Origin: Kytococcus schroeteri
GTDB lineage: Bacteria > Actinomycetota > Actinomycetes > Actinomycetales > Dermatophilaceae
Direction: 5' to 3'
Assembly: GCF_002847825.1 (NCBI RefSeq)
Contig: NZ_PKIZ01000003.1
Location: forward strand, 1-64,000
Length of the DNA: 64,000 nt
Every line of letters starts with the position of its first letter. Position 1 is the stretch's first letter. Shown one piece after another: positions 31,020 to 39,600 of the stretch. The position numbers and the translations under genes were made by a program. The notes under the pieces were generated by a model. That model saw only the letters and a list, made by a program, of their open reading frames with translations, ran no database searches and had not been told where the DNA came from.

Positions 31020-32321
31020 TCAGGCGCCGGTCTTGGCCATCTCGCCGAGGAACGCGAGGCCGAACTGGGCGAACTTCACCGAGTGCTCGGCGGTGCCGCC
31101 GGAGTTCTCCAGGGTGTCGTAGGCGGTGTGGATGTAGGGGAACAGCTCGGTCTCGCTCATCATCGAGGCCGGGTAGCCGGCCGAGGTCCACGAGGAGTGG
31201 TCCGAGCAGCCGTAGCCGCAGGAGATGGCGCCGAGCGTCATGCCCTTGGGCTCCAGGTAGGTGGTGAAGACCTCCTTGTTGAAGGCGGTCAGCTCGGTGT
31301 TGACGTTGTCCTCCATCACGGACATGTCGGTGTCACCACCGTCGTAGTTGGTCATGTCCAGGTTGAGCACGCCCACCACGTTCTTGCCCTCGCTGGCGAA
31401 GGACTGGGCCATGGCGTTGGAACCCACCAGACCCACCTCCTCGGCGGCGTAGGCGGCGAACACCACGGTGCGCTTCGGCTTCCAGCCGCTCTCCAGCGCC
31501 ACCCGCGCCACCTCGGTGACGGTGGCGGTGGCCGAGGCGTTGTCGTCGGCACCCGGGGCGTCCATGTCGTCGCCCTGGCCGGCATTGGAGACCGAGTCGA
31601 AGTGCGCGCCGATGACGACGATCTCCTCGGGGTTCTCGGTGCCCTTGACGGTCATGGTCACGTTGGACTGGTTGCCGCAGTCGGAGCCGCACGACTCGTC
31701 GTAGGCCACGGTCACGTCCTCGCGGTCGCCGGCCACCTTGGTCCACGCGTCGTGCACGTAGGCGGTGGCGGCCTTGCCGTGGCTGGAGGCGTAGTAGCGG
31801 TTGGGCCAGGTGGTGGAGAGGTCGGTGATGGTCTGGCGGATGCGCTCCTCCTTCACCTCGTCCAACCACGGGTTCACCGTGTCCTGGTTGTCCACCGGCG
31901 GCAGGTCCAGCGCAGCGCCCACCGTCTGGGCGGTGCGGTCGTTCTGCACGAACGCCTCGGCCTCGGCCCGGGTGGCGAAGGAGCGGAAGCCCGGGCCGCG
32001 CTCGCCGGCCTCGCCGTGGTTCATGCGGGCGATCTGGTCGGCGGTGGTGCGGGAGATGACCAGCTTCTGGCCGGACGCGTCCTTCACCGTGCCCAGGGCG
32101 GTGGTGGCACCGAAGTGCTCGGCCCTCTCGGCGGCGGTGGTCACCACGTAGCGGGTGGAGCTGTCCACACCCCCGTTGGGGGCCTTGAAGTCGACGACGG
32201 CGGCCGACTCGGGGCCGAGGTCGGGGCTGTCGGCCATGGCGGTGGACGACAGGGCCAGGCCCGCCAGCGAGACGGCGGCCACCGGGGAGGCGATGAGGGC
32301 GCTCAGCGTTGTGCGACGCAT
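31020..32321 (-). CDS. Secreted M28-family aminopeptidase
   Basis: A 433-residue secreted zinc aminopeptidase of MEROPS family M28 (Vibrio leucyl aminopeptidase / Streptomyces type). The signal peptide cleaves after SSTAMA. A ~120-residue propeptide-like region precedes the catalytic domain. Metal ligands appear in order: His in VVIGAHFDSV, bridging Asp in APGADDNASATA, general base Glu with ligand Glu in FAAYAAEEVGLVGS, Asp in LNLDMTNYD, and His in FPYIHTAYDTLEN. The paired cysteines of CGSDCGN and SCGYGCSDHSSW are usual for the family. Start: ATG 32321 with AAGGAG. It removes N-terminal residues from peptides outside the cell, feeding peptide importers such as the POT transporter at 2-3.5 kb. 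Confidence 0.93.
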   Translation of the reverse strand: MRRTTLSALIASPVAAVSLAGLALSSTAMADSPDLGPESAAVVDFKAPNGGVDSSTRYVVTTAAERAEHFGATTALGTVKDASGQKLVISRTTADQIARMNHGEAGERGPGFRSFATRAEAEAFVQNDRTAQTVGAALDLPPVDNQDTVNPWLDEVKEERIRQTITDLSTTWPNRYYASSHGKAATAYVHDAWTKVAGDREDVTVAYDESCGSDCGNQSNVTMTVKGTENPEEIVVIGAHFDSVSNAGQGDDMDAPGADDNASATATVTEVARVALESGWKPKRTVVFAAYAAEEVGLVGSNAMAQSFASEGKNVVGVLNLDMTNYDGGDTDMSVMEDNVNTELTAFNKEVFTTYLEPKGMTLGAISCGYGCSDHSSWTSAGYPASMMSETELFPYIHTAYDTLENSGGTAEHSVKFAQFGLAFLGEMAKTGA

Positions 32322-32461
32322 GGTCTTTCTCCTTGGATGGGGGACCGCCCGCTGGGCGGGGCCGGCGCACTGGAGGTTGCTCCGGCACCGCCATCGTGCG
32401 GTGCGCCACAGGCCCTCTCAAGGCCGCAGACGGACTCCTGCCGAGGTCTTGACCAAACGTT

Positions 32462-32494
32462 GGGGCCTCCCCCGGACGGCGCGGAGGAGGCCCC
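32462..32494 (-). terminator. Stem-loop after hmp
   Basis: GGGGCCTCC (32462-32470) pairs with GGAGGCCCC (32486-32494), 18 bp past the hmp stop. Confidence 0.65.
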
Positions 32495-32511
32495 GGTGGA
32501 GCACGGTGGTG

Positions 32512-33768
32512 TCAGGCCATGGCGGCGTTCAGCTGCACCTTCTGCTCGGCGGCGTCGTTGTCCGGGTCCTGGGCCCACAGGTCCGGGCCGAACACCTCGT
32601 AGGAGATGTTGCGGGGGTCCACGCCCTTGTCCATGAGGGTGCGGCGCACGGCGCGCATGAACGGCAGCGGGCCGCACATGAACACCTTCGCGTTGGTGGG
32701 CACCTCCACATCGGTGAGGTCCATGCGGCCCACCCGGGCGCCGCGGGCCTCGCCGGCGGCGTCCATCTCCTCGTACCAGACGTGCTCGGCCACGTGGGCC
32801 AGGCGGGAGCTGGAGGCCTGCATCGTCTCCACCAGCGGGTGGGCCGATGCGGTGCGGTCGGCGTGCAGCAGGGTCACCGGGCGCTGCGGCTGGCGCTCGG
32901 CCAGGTCCTCCACGATCGCGGCCATGGGGGTGATGCCGATGCCGGCGCTGGCCAGCACCAGCGGGGCGTCGGACTCCTCGAGCACCACGTCGCCGGATGG
33001 GGTGGAGACGTCGAGCACGGTGCCGGGGTGGGCGTTCTCGTGCAGCCACGTGGAGACCTGGCCGTCGGGGTGGCCGTCCACGCCCTTGACGCGGCGGATG
33101 CTCAGGCGGAAGGCCCCCTCGGGCGCGCCGGAGATCGTGTACTGGCGGGGCTGACGCTCACCATTGGGCAGGTCCACGGCCACGGCCACGTACTGGCCGG
33201 TGGTGTGCGCGGGCAGCTCGCCCTCCACGGGCTTGATGGTCAGCGAGAACACCTCGTCGGTCTCCTCGGTGCGCTCGGTCACCTCGTACTTGCGCCACGG
33301 CTCCTCGGGGTCCACGCCGGCCAGGGCGTAGAGGCGGGCCTCGGCGGCGATGAGCTGGGTGCCGAACAGCCAGTAGACCTCGTCCCAGGCGGCGGCCACC
33401 TCGGGGGTGACGGCGTCGCCGAGCACCTGGCCCACGGCCTCGAGCAGGTAGTGGCCCACGATCGTGTACTCGGTGGCCTTGATACCCAGCGAGACGTGCT
33501 TGTGGGCGATGCGCTCCATGACGGGGGTGAAGTCCGGCGCGTCGGGGTCGATGAGGTGCACCGCGTAGGCCACCACGGAGCTGGCCAGGGCCACGGGCTG
33601 CTCCCCGATGGCCTGGTTGGCCTTGTTGAAGACCCGCAGCAGCTCGGGGTGGGCCGCGAACATGTTGGGGTAGAAGCTCCGGGTGATCTCCACGGCGTGC
33701 TCGGCCACCACCCCGGCGGTGGCGGCGACGATCTCGGCGGACTGGGGGGACAGACTCGGCGTCTTCAT
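32512..33768 (-). CDS. hmp: Flavohaemoglobin, nitric oxide dioxygenase
   Basis: A 418-residue flavohaemoglobin that converts NO and O2 to nitrate using NAD(P)H. The globin domain (~1-140) has distal Tyr33 (SFYPNMF) and proximal His91 (AHKHVSLGIK). The FAD-binding domain follows with RQYTISGAP (FAD motif RxYS/T), and the NAD domain with LASAGIGITPMAAI and FMCGPLPFMRAV, ending EVFGPD. Order and length match bacterial Hmp. Start: ATG 33768, seven bases after a TACGCT box. It is divergent from malic enzyme with 111 bp between the starts. I see no clear NsrR site. Confidence 0.95.
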   Translation of the reverse strand: MKTPSLSPQSAEIVAATAGVVAEHAVEITRSFYPNMFAAHPELLRVFNKANQAIGEQPVALASSVVAYAVHLIDPDAPDFTPVMERIAHKHVSLGIKATEYTIVGHYLLEAVGQVLGDAVTPEVAAAWDEVYWLFGTQLIAAEARLYALAGVDPEEPWRKYEVTERTEETDEVFSLTIKPVEGELPAHTTGQYVAVAVDLPNGERQPRQYTISGAPEGAFRLSIRRVKGVDGHPDGQVSTWLHENAHPGTVLDVSTPSGDVVLEESDAPLVLASAGIGITPMAAIVEDLAERQPQRPVTLLHADRTASAHPLVETMQASSSRLAHVAEHVWYEEMDAAGEARGARVGRMDLTDVEVPTNAKVFMCGPLPFMRAVRRTLMDKGVDPRNISYEVFGPDLWAQDPDNDAAEQKVQLNAAMA

Positions 33769-33775
33769 GTGACCG

Positions 33776-33781
33776 AGCGTA
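33776..33781 (-). promoter_or_regulatory. -10 box of hmp
   Basis: TACGCT (minus strand) ends seven bases before ATG 33768, predicting a leaderless hmp mRNA. Confidence 0.6.
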
Positions 33782-33867
33782 GTGCTGCCCGGCGTCGGAC
33801 TTCCGGAGGTGTCCCCCCCTCACCCGGTACACCGCGCACCGCCCGCGACGCGCGGCGCGCAGGGCAC

Positions 33868-33873
33868 TACGTT
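33868..33873 (+). promoter_or_regulatory. -10 box of malic enzyme gene
   Basis: TACGTT ends six bases before ATG 33880; no ribosome site is present. Confidence 0.6.
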
Positions 33874-33879
33874 GGCTCC

Positions 33880-35712
33880 ATGCCTCGCCAGTACCAGTTC
33901 CGCAACGAAGACGGCCACGAGACCGTCCAGATCGCCGTCCGCGGCCGCCAGGTCCTGGCGCGCCCCATGCTCAACCGCGGGTCCGCCTTCAGCCTCGAGG
34001 ACCGCGACGCGCTGGGTCTGCGCGGCCTCATCCCGCCGGCGGTCAACACCATCGACGACCAGGTGCGCCGCTGCTACGGCCAGTTCCAGATGCAGCCCAC
34101 CAACCTGGCCAAGTACGTGTACCTGAACTCGCTGCAGGACCTCAACGAGATCCTCTTCCACCGCCTGGTGGCCGAGCACCTCGACGAGATGATGCCGATC
34201 ATCTACACCCCCACCGTGGGTGAGGCCATCCAGCAGTTCTCCTCCACCTTCGACCGTCAGCGCGGCATCTACCTGTCCATCGAGGACCACGGCGGCGCCG
34301 AGGGCATCGCCTCCGCGCTGGCCGCCTACGGCAACGGCCCGGACGACGTGGACATCGTGGTGGTCACCGACTCCGAGGGCATCCTCGGCATCGGCGACCA
34401 GGGCGTGGGCGGCATCCGCATCGCCATCGGCAAGTCCGCCGTGTACACCACTGCGGCCGGCATCCACCCGATGCGGGTGCTCCCGGTGGTGCTCGACGTG
34501 GGCACCGACAACCCGGCCCTGCTGCACGACCCCAACTACCTGGGCCTGCGCCGTGACCGCGTGCGCGGCGAGGAGTACGAGGCCTTCATCGGCGACTTCG
34601 TGGAGGCCGTGCAGGAGCGCTTCCCCAAGGCCCTGCTGCACTGGGAGGACTTCGGCGCCTCCAACGCCCACAGCATCCTGGAGACCTACCGCGACCAGGT
34701 GTGCTCGTTCAACGACGACATCCAGGGCACCGCTGCCGTCGTGGTGGCCTCCGCCCTGGCGGCGTGCAAGGCCAAGGGCGAGCAGCTCTCCGACCAGCGC
34801 GTGGTCATCCACGGCGCAGGCACCGCCGGCATCGGCATCGCCGACCTGATGCGCGACATCATGATCAGCGAGGGTCTGGACGCCGACGAGGCCACCCGCC
34901 GCTTCTGGGGCCTGGGCAGCCGCGGCCTCATCCACACCGGCGGCAGGATGCGCCCCTTCCAGGAGCGCTACGCCCGCCCCACCGACGAGCTGGCCGACTG
35001 GCAGGCCGACGAGGACGGCAACTACTCGCTGGCCGAGACCGTGCGACAGGCCAAGCCGACCCTGCTCATCGGCACCTCCGCGCAGGCCGGGGCGTTCACC
35101 GAGGAGATCGTCCGCGAGATGACCTCGGTCACCGAGCGGCCCATCATCCTGCCGCTGAGCAACCCCACCGCCAAGGCCGAGGCCGTGCCGGAGGACCTGC
35201 TGGAGTGGACCGACGGCGGCGCGCTCATCGCCACCGGGTCGCCGTTCAAGCCCGTGGTCCGCGACGGGGTGACCTACACCATCGCCCAGGCCAACAACGC
35301 GCTGGTGTTCCCCGGCATGGGGCTGGGCACCGTGGCCGTGCGCGCCACCCGCCTGACCGACGGCATGATCACCGCCGCCGCCCAGGCCGTGGCCGACATG
35401 ACCACCGTGGGCACGCAGGGCGCGGCCGTGCTGCCCTCGATGCGGGAGCTGCGCTCGGTGTCCGCGGCCGTGGCCGAGCGCGTGGCCGCCGCCGCCGTCG
35501 AGGAGGGGGTGGCCACCCTGGAGCTGGACAACCCGCGCGAGACCATCGCCAACCTCATGTGGACCCCGGAGTACCCGGAGGTGGAGGTGGTGGACTCCAT
35601 CGAGACGCCGAGCGCCCGTCCCACCGACCCGGGCGCCCAGGGCGTGCGGCACACCGGTGACGACTCGCCGCTGAGCCGCTGGCGCCCGCGCCTGCCGCGC
35701 CTGAAGGGCTGA
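33880..35712 (+). CDS. maeA: NAD-dependent malic enzyme
   Basis: A 610-residue malic enzyme (large SfcA/MaeA form) that oxidises malate to pyruvate and CO2. The N-terminal domain has NLAKYVYLNSLQDLNEILFH and the catalytic tyrosine motif MPIIYTPTVGEAIQQF; the substrate/metal motifs are GILGIGDQGVGGIRIAIGK, HWEDFGASNAHSIL and FNDDIQGTAAVVVA. The nucleotide fold is VVIHGAGTAGIGIAD, and the late ASN/FPG signature is LVFPGMGLGTVA. A ~40-residue C-terminal extension is not conserved. Start: ATG 33880 after a TACGTT box; the open frame upstream is antisense to hmp. Single gene with its own terminator. Confidence 0.94.
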   Translation: MPRQYQFRNEDGHETVQIAVRGRQVLARPMLNRGSAFSLEDRDALGLRGLIPPAVNTIDDQVRRCYGQFQMQPTNLAKYVYLNSLQDLNEILFHRLVAEHLDEMMPIIYTPTVGEAIQQFSSTFDRQRGIYLSIEDHGGAEGIASALAAYGNGPDDVDIVVVTDSEGILGIGDQGVGGIRIAIGKSAVYTTAAGIHPMRVLPVVLDVGTDNPALLHDPNYLGLRRDRVRGEEYEAFIGDFVEAVQERFPKALLHWEDFGASNAHSILETYRDQVCSFNDDIQGTAAVVVASALAACKAKGEQLSDQRVVIHGAGTAGIGIADLMRDIMISEGLDADEATRRFWGLGSRGLIHTGGRMRPFQERYARPTDELADWQADEDGNYSLAETVRQAKPTLLIGTSAQAGAFTEEIVREMTSVTERPIILPLSNPTAKAEAVPEDLLEWTDGGALIATGSPFKPVVRDGVTYTIAQANNALVFPGMGLGTVAVRATRLTDGMITAAAQAVADMTTVGTQGAAVLPSMRELRSVSAAVAERVAAAAVEEGVATLELDNPRETIANLMWTPEYPEVEVVDSIETPSARPTDPGAQGVRHTGDDSPLSRWRPRLPRLKG

Positions 35713-35733
35713 GGCAGGCCACAGGTACGGCGA

Positions 35734-35767
35734 GAGGGCCGGCTCCCCGGGTGGGGAGCCGGCCCTC
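35734..35767. terminator. Bidirectional stem-loop terminator
   Basis: Perfect 15-bp arms (35734-35748, 35753-35767) around GGGT, between the convergent malic enzyme and surface-protein genes. Confidence 0.85.
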
Positions 35768-35784
35768 GGCCGTGGGTGCGTGCG

Positions 35785-36492
35785 TCAGTTGTTGCGACGC
35801 AGGCGGGTGGCGCCGACGGTGGCGGCACCGGCCAGCAGCAGACCCGCACCGGCCAGGCCGGCGGTGGCGGTGTTGTCCTCACCCATGTAGCCGGTGTCCA
35901 CCGGGGGGCCGGGCTCCGGCTTCGGCTCGGGCTTGGGCTCCGGCTTCGGCTTGGGCTCGGGCTTCGGCTCCGGCTTGGGGGCCGGCTTGTCGCCACCCAG
36001 GTCGTCGCCCTGGAAGGTCACGTTCGCCAGCTTCACGTTGCAGGACGGCACGTTGTTCTCGTGGTAGACGAACTCCGGGCCGACCAGGGTCACCGGGTTG
36101 GTCTTGCCGAAGTCACCCTCCTTGATGGTGTGGGTGCCGGTCAGGGTGACGGTGCCGCCGGCCTTGAGGGTGTCCTGCTTGGTGGTGAGGGAGTAGTAGG
36201 CGGCACCGCCGTTGGCGTCCGTGTACGGGGCGCTGAAGGCGTGGAAGGGGACGTTCGACTTGGTGCCGTTCTTCAGCACGACGGTCAGGGTGATCTTGTC
36301 ACCGGCGCTGGCCTTGCCGTTGCCGTCGACGTCGGTGATCTTGTGCGAGCCGCTCCCCGTGAACTTGGTGCAGGTCGGCAGGTTGTCCTGAGCCCCCGGA
36401 GCGGCCTGGGCGGCGGTGCCACCGGCGAAGGTCAGGCCGGCCACGGCCACGGCGGCGGCCAGGGAGCCACCGGCGATCTTGGTGATGGTCAT
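35785..36492 (-). CDS. Cell-surface protein with proline-rich stalk and C-terminal membrane anchor
   Basis: A 235-residue exported protein. The signal peptide (ITKIAGGSLAAAVAVAGLTFAGGTAAQA) is followed by a ~125-residue beta-rich ectodomain with two cysteines (NLPTCTKF and VPSCNVKL) that may pair; segments such as ITDVDGNGKASAGDKITLTV resemble DUF11/Cna-like surface modules. Then comes a stalk of KPEP/KPKPEP repeats (~30 residues), the motif PPVDTGYMGEDN, a hydrophobic helix (AGLAGAGLLLAGAATVG) and the basic end TRLRRNN. This layout is that of a sortase substrate, but a canonical LPxTG is missing. Start: ATG 36492 with AAAGGGA; the upstream leader is highly structured. Confidence 0.82.
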   Translation of the reverse strand: MTITKIAGGSLAAAVAVAGLTFAGGTAAQAAPGAQDNLPTCTKFTGSGSHKITDVDGNGKASAGDKITLTVVLKNGTKSNVPFHAFSAPYTDANGGAAYYSLTTKQDTLKAGGTVTLTGTHTIKEGDFGKTNPVTLVGPEFVYHENNVPSCNVKLANVTFQGDDLGGDKPAPKPEPKPEPKPKPEPKPEPKPEPGPPVDTGYMGEDNTATAGLAGAGLLLAGAATVGATRLRRNN

Positions 36493-36517
36493 GGGATCCC
36501 TTTCGTTGTCACGCACG

Positions 36518-36527
36518 CACGTACGTG
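36518..36527. promoter_or_regulatory. 10-bp palindrome CACGTACGTG
   Basis: Perfect palindrome 26 bp upstream of the surface-protein ATG, in a stretch rich in ACGT/GCAC steps. It could be an operator or part of the leader RNA. Confidence 0.35.
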
Positions 36528-36540
36528 ATGTGTGGACGCC

Positions 36541-36599
36541 CCGGGGAAGACGTGCCTCCCCGGCACGATGCCCGCTCCCGCGGGCACGTCTTCACCATA
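36541..36599 (-). promoter_or_regulatory. Promoter and competing hairpins in surface-protein leader
   Basis: TATGGT (minus strand, 36594-36599) is a likely -10 for the gene at 36492. Next to it, GAAGACGTGCC (36546-36556) pairs perfectly with GGCACGTCTTC (36583-36593); shorter overlapping pairs are CCGGGGA/TCCCCGG (36541-36547 with 36557-36563) and TGCCCGC/GCGGGCA (36569-36575 with 36580-36586). They cannot all form together. Because transcription would start near 36587, the outer pair may act as DNA operator rather than RNA. Confidence 0.45.
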
Positions 36600-36685
36600 G
36601 GGGCAACCGGACCCGTCCCTCTGCAACCCTCGGCGGAGACCTGCGCCCACCGCATCGACCCCTCGTGGGTGTCGGTGCCCACCCC

Positions 36686-36691
36686 TAGGGT
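36686..36691 (+). promoter_or_regulatory. -10 box of nuclease/helicase gene
   Basis: TAGGGT ends six bases before ATG 36698; leaderless start predicted. Confidence 0.6.
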
Positions 36692-36697
36692 GGCGCC

Positions 36698-39600
36698 ATG
36701 TTCCTCCTCGATGACGGGACGCTGGCCACCAGCGCCCAGGACCTCCGCCTGGCCAGCGAGTGCGAGTTCGCGCTGCTGCACCGCGTGGACGTCACGCTGG
36801 GCCGCGCCCCGCGCGAGGTGGCCGACGACCCGATGGCCGACCGCCTGGCGGAGCTGGGCACGGCCCACGAGACGCGCGAGCTGGAGCGGTTGCGCGAGCG
36901 GTTCGGTGCCGGTGTGGTGACCGGCGAGCGCCCGCGCGGTTTCACGTGGAACGCGCTGGCCGACGGCATGGCCTGGACGGTGCAGCAGTGCCGCCGCCCC
37001 GACGTGCAGGTGGTGCACCAGGCCCCCGTGCTGCTGGAGGGCACCACCGCCGACGGCACACCCCTGCTGCCCCTGAGCGGCATGGCCGACTTCGTGGTGC
37101 GCACCCCCGAGGGCTGGCGCGTGGGCGACACCAAGCTGGCCGCGCACTCCACCGTGGCCTCGATGCTGCAGGTGGCCGCCTACGCCGAGGCCCTCACGCG
37201 GCAGGGAGTGCCCGTGGCGCCCGAGGTGGAGCTGGTGCTGGGCACCGGCGCCGTGGACGCCCACCCGCTGGGCCCCACCGCCGCGGTGGTGCGTGACCGG
37301 TGGGCGCGGCTCTCCCGGTTGGTGACCGCGCACCGGGAGGGTGGCGCGTCGGTGGTCTGGGGCGCCGAGGGGGTGGCCGCCTGCGGGCGCTGCGACGTGT
37401 GCGCGCCCCGCGCCGCGGCGGGCGACGACCTGCTCGGCGTGGCCCGCATGTCGATGCCGCGACGCAAGGCCCTGCACGCCCACGGCATCACCACGATGGC
37501 GCAGCTGGCCACCGCCGAGCGGGGCCCGCGCGGCATCCGGCAGGCCGACTTCGAGGCGCTGCGCGACCAGGCCGCCCTGCAGGTACGGGCCCGCGAGGCC
37601 ACCGCCGCCGCACGGGAGGCCGACCCCGCGGCACCGGAGGTGGTGCTCAGCGAGGTGATCTCGGCCGAGGCGTTGGCCGCCCTGCCCGCGCCGAGCCCGG
37701 GGGACGTGTTCTTCGACTTCGAGGGCGACCCGCTGTGGCGGCCCGCGCCGGGGGCGCCGAGCGGGCTGGAGTACCTCTTCGGCGTGGAGGTGCTGGACGT
37801 GCCCGAGGGGGCTGACGTCGTCGGTGGTGACGACCCCGCCGCCTACGGGCCGCCCGACGAGCACGGCGCCCGGTACCGCGCGTGGTGGGCGCACGACCGC
37901 GCCGAGGAGGGCCGGGCGCTGGCGGACTTCCTGGACTGGCTGGCCGCTCGGCGCCGCCGTTACCCGGACCTGCACGTCTACCACTACGCCGCCTACGAGG
38001 TGACCGCCCTCAAGCGGCTCACGGCGGTGCACGGCATCGGGGCCGAGCAGCTGGACGACCTGCTGCGCCAGCACGTGTTCGTGGACCTCTACGCCACCGT
38101 GCGCGCAGGTGTGCGGGTGAGCCAGGCGAGCTACTCCATCAAGAAGCTGGAGCCGCTGTACATGCCCGCCCGCGGGGCCGACGGCGTGACCGGTGGGGCC
38201 GACTCGATCGTGGAGTACCAACGGTACTGCACCGCCCGCGACGCCGGGGAGGCCGAGCGCGCGGCCGGGATGCTGGAGCGCATCCGGGCGTACAACGAGC
38301 TGGACTGCGAGTCCACCTGGCGGCTGCGTGACTGGCTGCTCGCCCAGCGCGATGCCGTGGCGGACGCGAGTGGGGCGGAGGGCGCCTGCCCGGAGTGCAC
38401 CGGCACCGAGAACCGCACCGGTGCTGAACTCGACAGTCGAGTTCAGCACCGGTGCGGAGTTCACGCCCAGGGGGACGGTGGCGGTCCGGACGGCGACGCC
38501 GAGGAACCCGGGCCCACAGTGCCCGAACCGGCGCTGCCCGAGACGCCGGAGGCCACCGCATCGGACCGGTGGGCAGCCGCGCAGGAGGCCGAGGAGCGCT
38601 TCCGCGCCCTGGGCCTGCCGCCGGCCGGCGAGCGCACCGGTGCCGAGCAGGCGCTGGCCATGGTGGGCGCCGCCCCGCAGTACTACCGCCGCGAGCACAA
38701 GCCGCACTGGTGGGGGCACTTCGAGCGCCTGGCCCTGCCCGTGGCCGAGTGGCCGTTGACCTCCGGCGTGGCCACCGTGGACCGCGCCACCTGGACCGAC
38801 GAGTGGGAGCGCCCCACCCCGCGCAGCAACCCGCGGCGCACCCTGGAGGTGCGCGTGGACACCGGCGGCCGACCGGTGCCGCCCGGCACGGGACTCGTGG
38901 CCGTGTTCGGCGCCCCGCACCCGCAGGGCCTGGTGCCCGAGGGCGGGTACCCCCACGTGGCGTGGCCCTCCTCGGCCGAGGTGACCGACTCCCGCACCGA
39001 CGCCGCCACCGGCCTGCAGGTGTGCACCGTGACCGTGCCCTGTCCGCGCCCCAGGGCGGACCGCCCCGAGGTGCCGCCCACCGATGCAGTGCCCGTGGGC
39101 TTCGGCCCCACCGCCCCGCCGAGCACCACCCACCTGGACGCCGCCCTGCTGGAGCTGGCCGCCGGCGTGCTGGCCCACCGCGACGCCAGCAGCACCGAGC
39201 CGCTGCCGGCCACCGCCGGGCTCGACGTGCTGGCCCGCCGCGCACCGCGGATCGACGGGGAGGCCCCGACCGGCGAGGACGGCCCCGGTGGCGACACCGG
39301 CAGCGACACGACCCCCGGGCCCGATGCCCGGCGCACCCTGCTGCCGCAGGTGGGCGACCCCGGCATCGAGACGCCCGTCGACGCCGTGACCGCCGCGGTG
39401 CAGATGCTGCAGAACAGCTACCTGGCCGTGCAGGGCCCGCCCGGCACCGGCAAGACCTACCTGGGCTCCCGCGTGGTGGCCGCCCTGGTGGCCCGCGGGT
39501 GGCGCGTGGGCGTGGTGGCGCAGTCGCACGCCGCGGTGGAGAACTTCCTGGCCGCCTGCGTGCGCGCCGGGGTGCCCGACGTGCGCGTGGGCAAGCAGGC

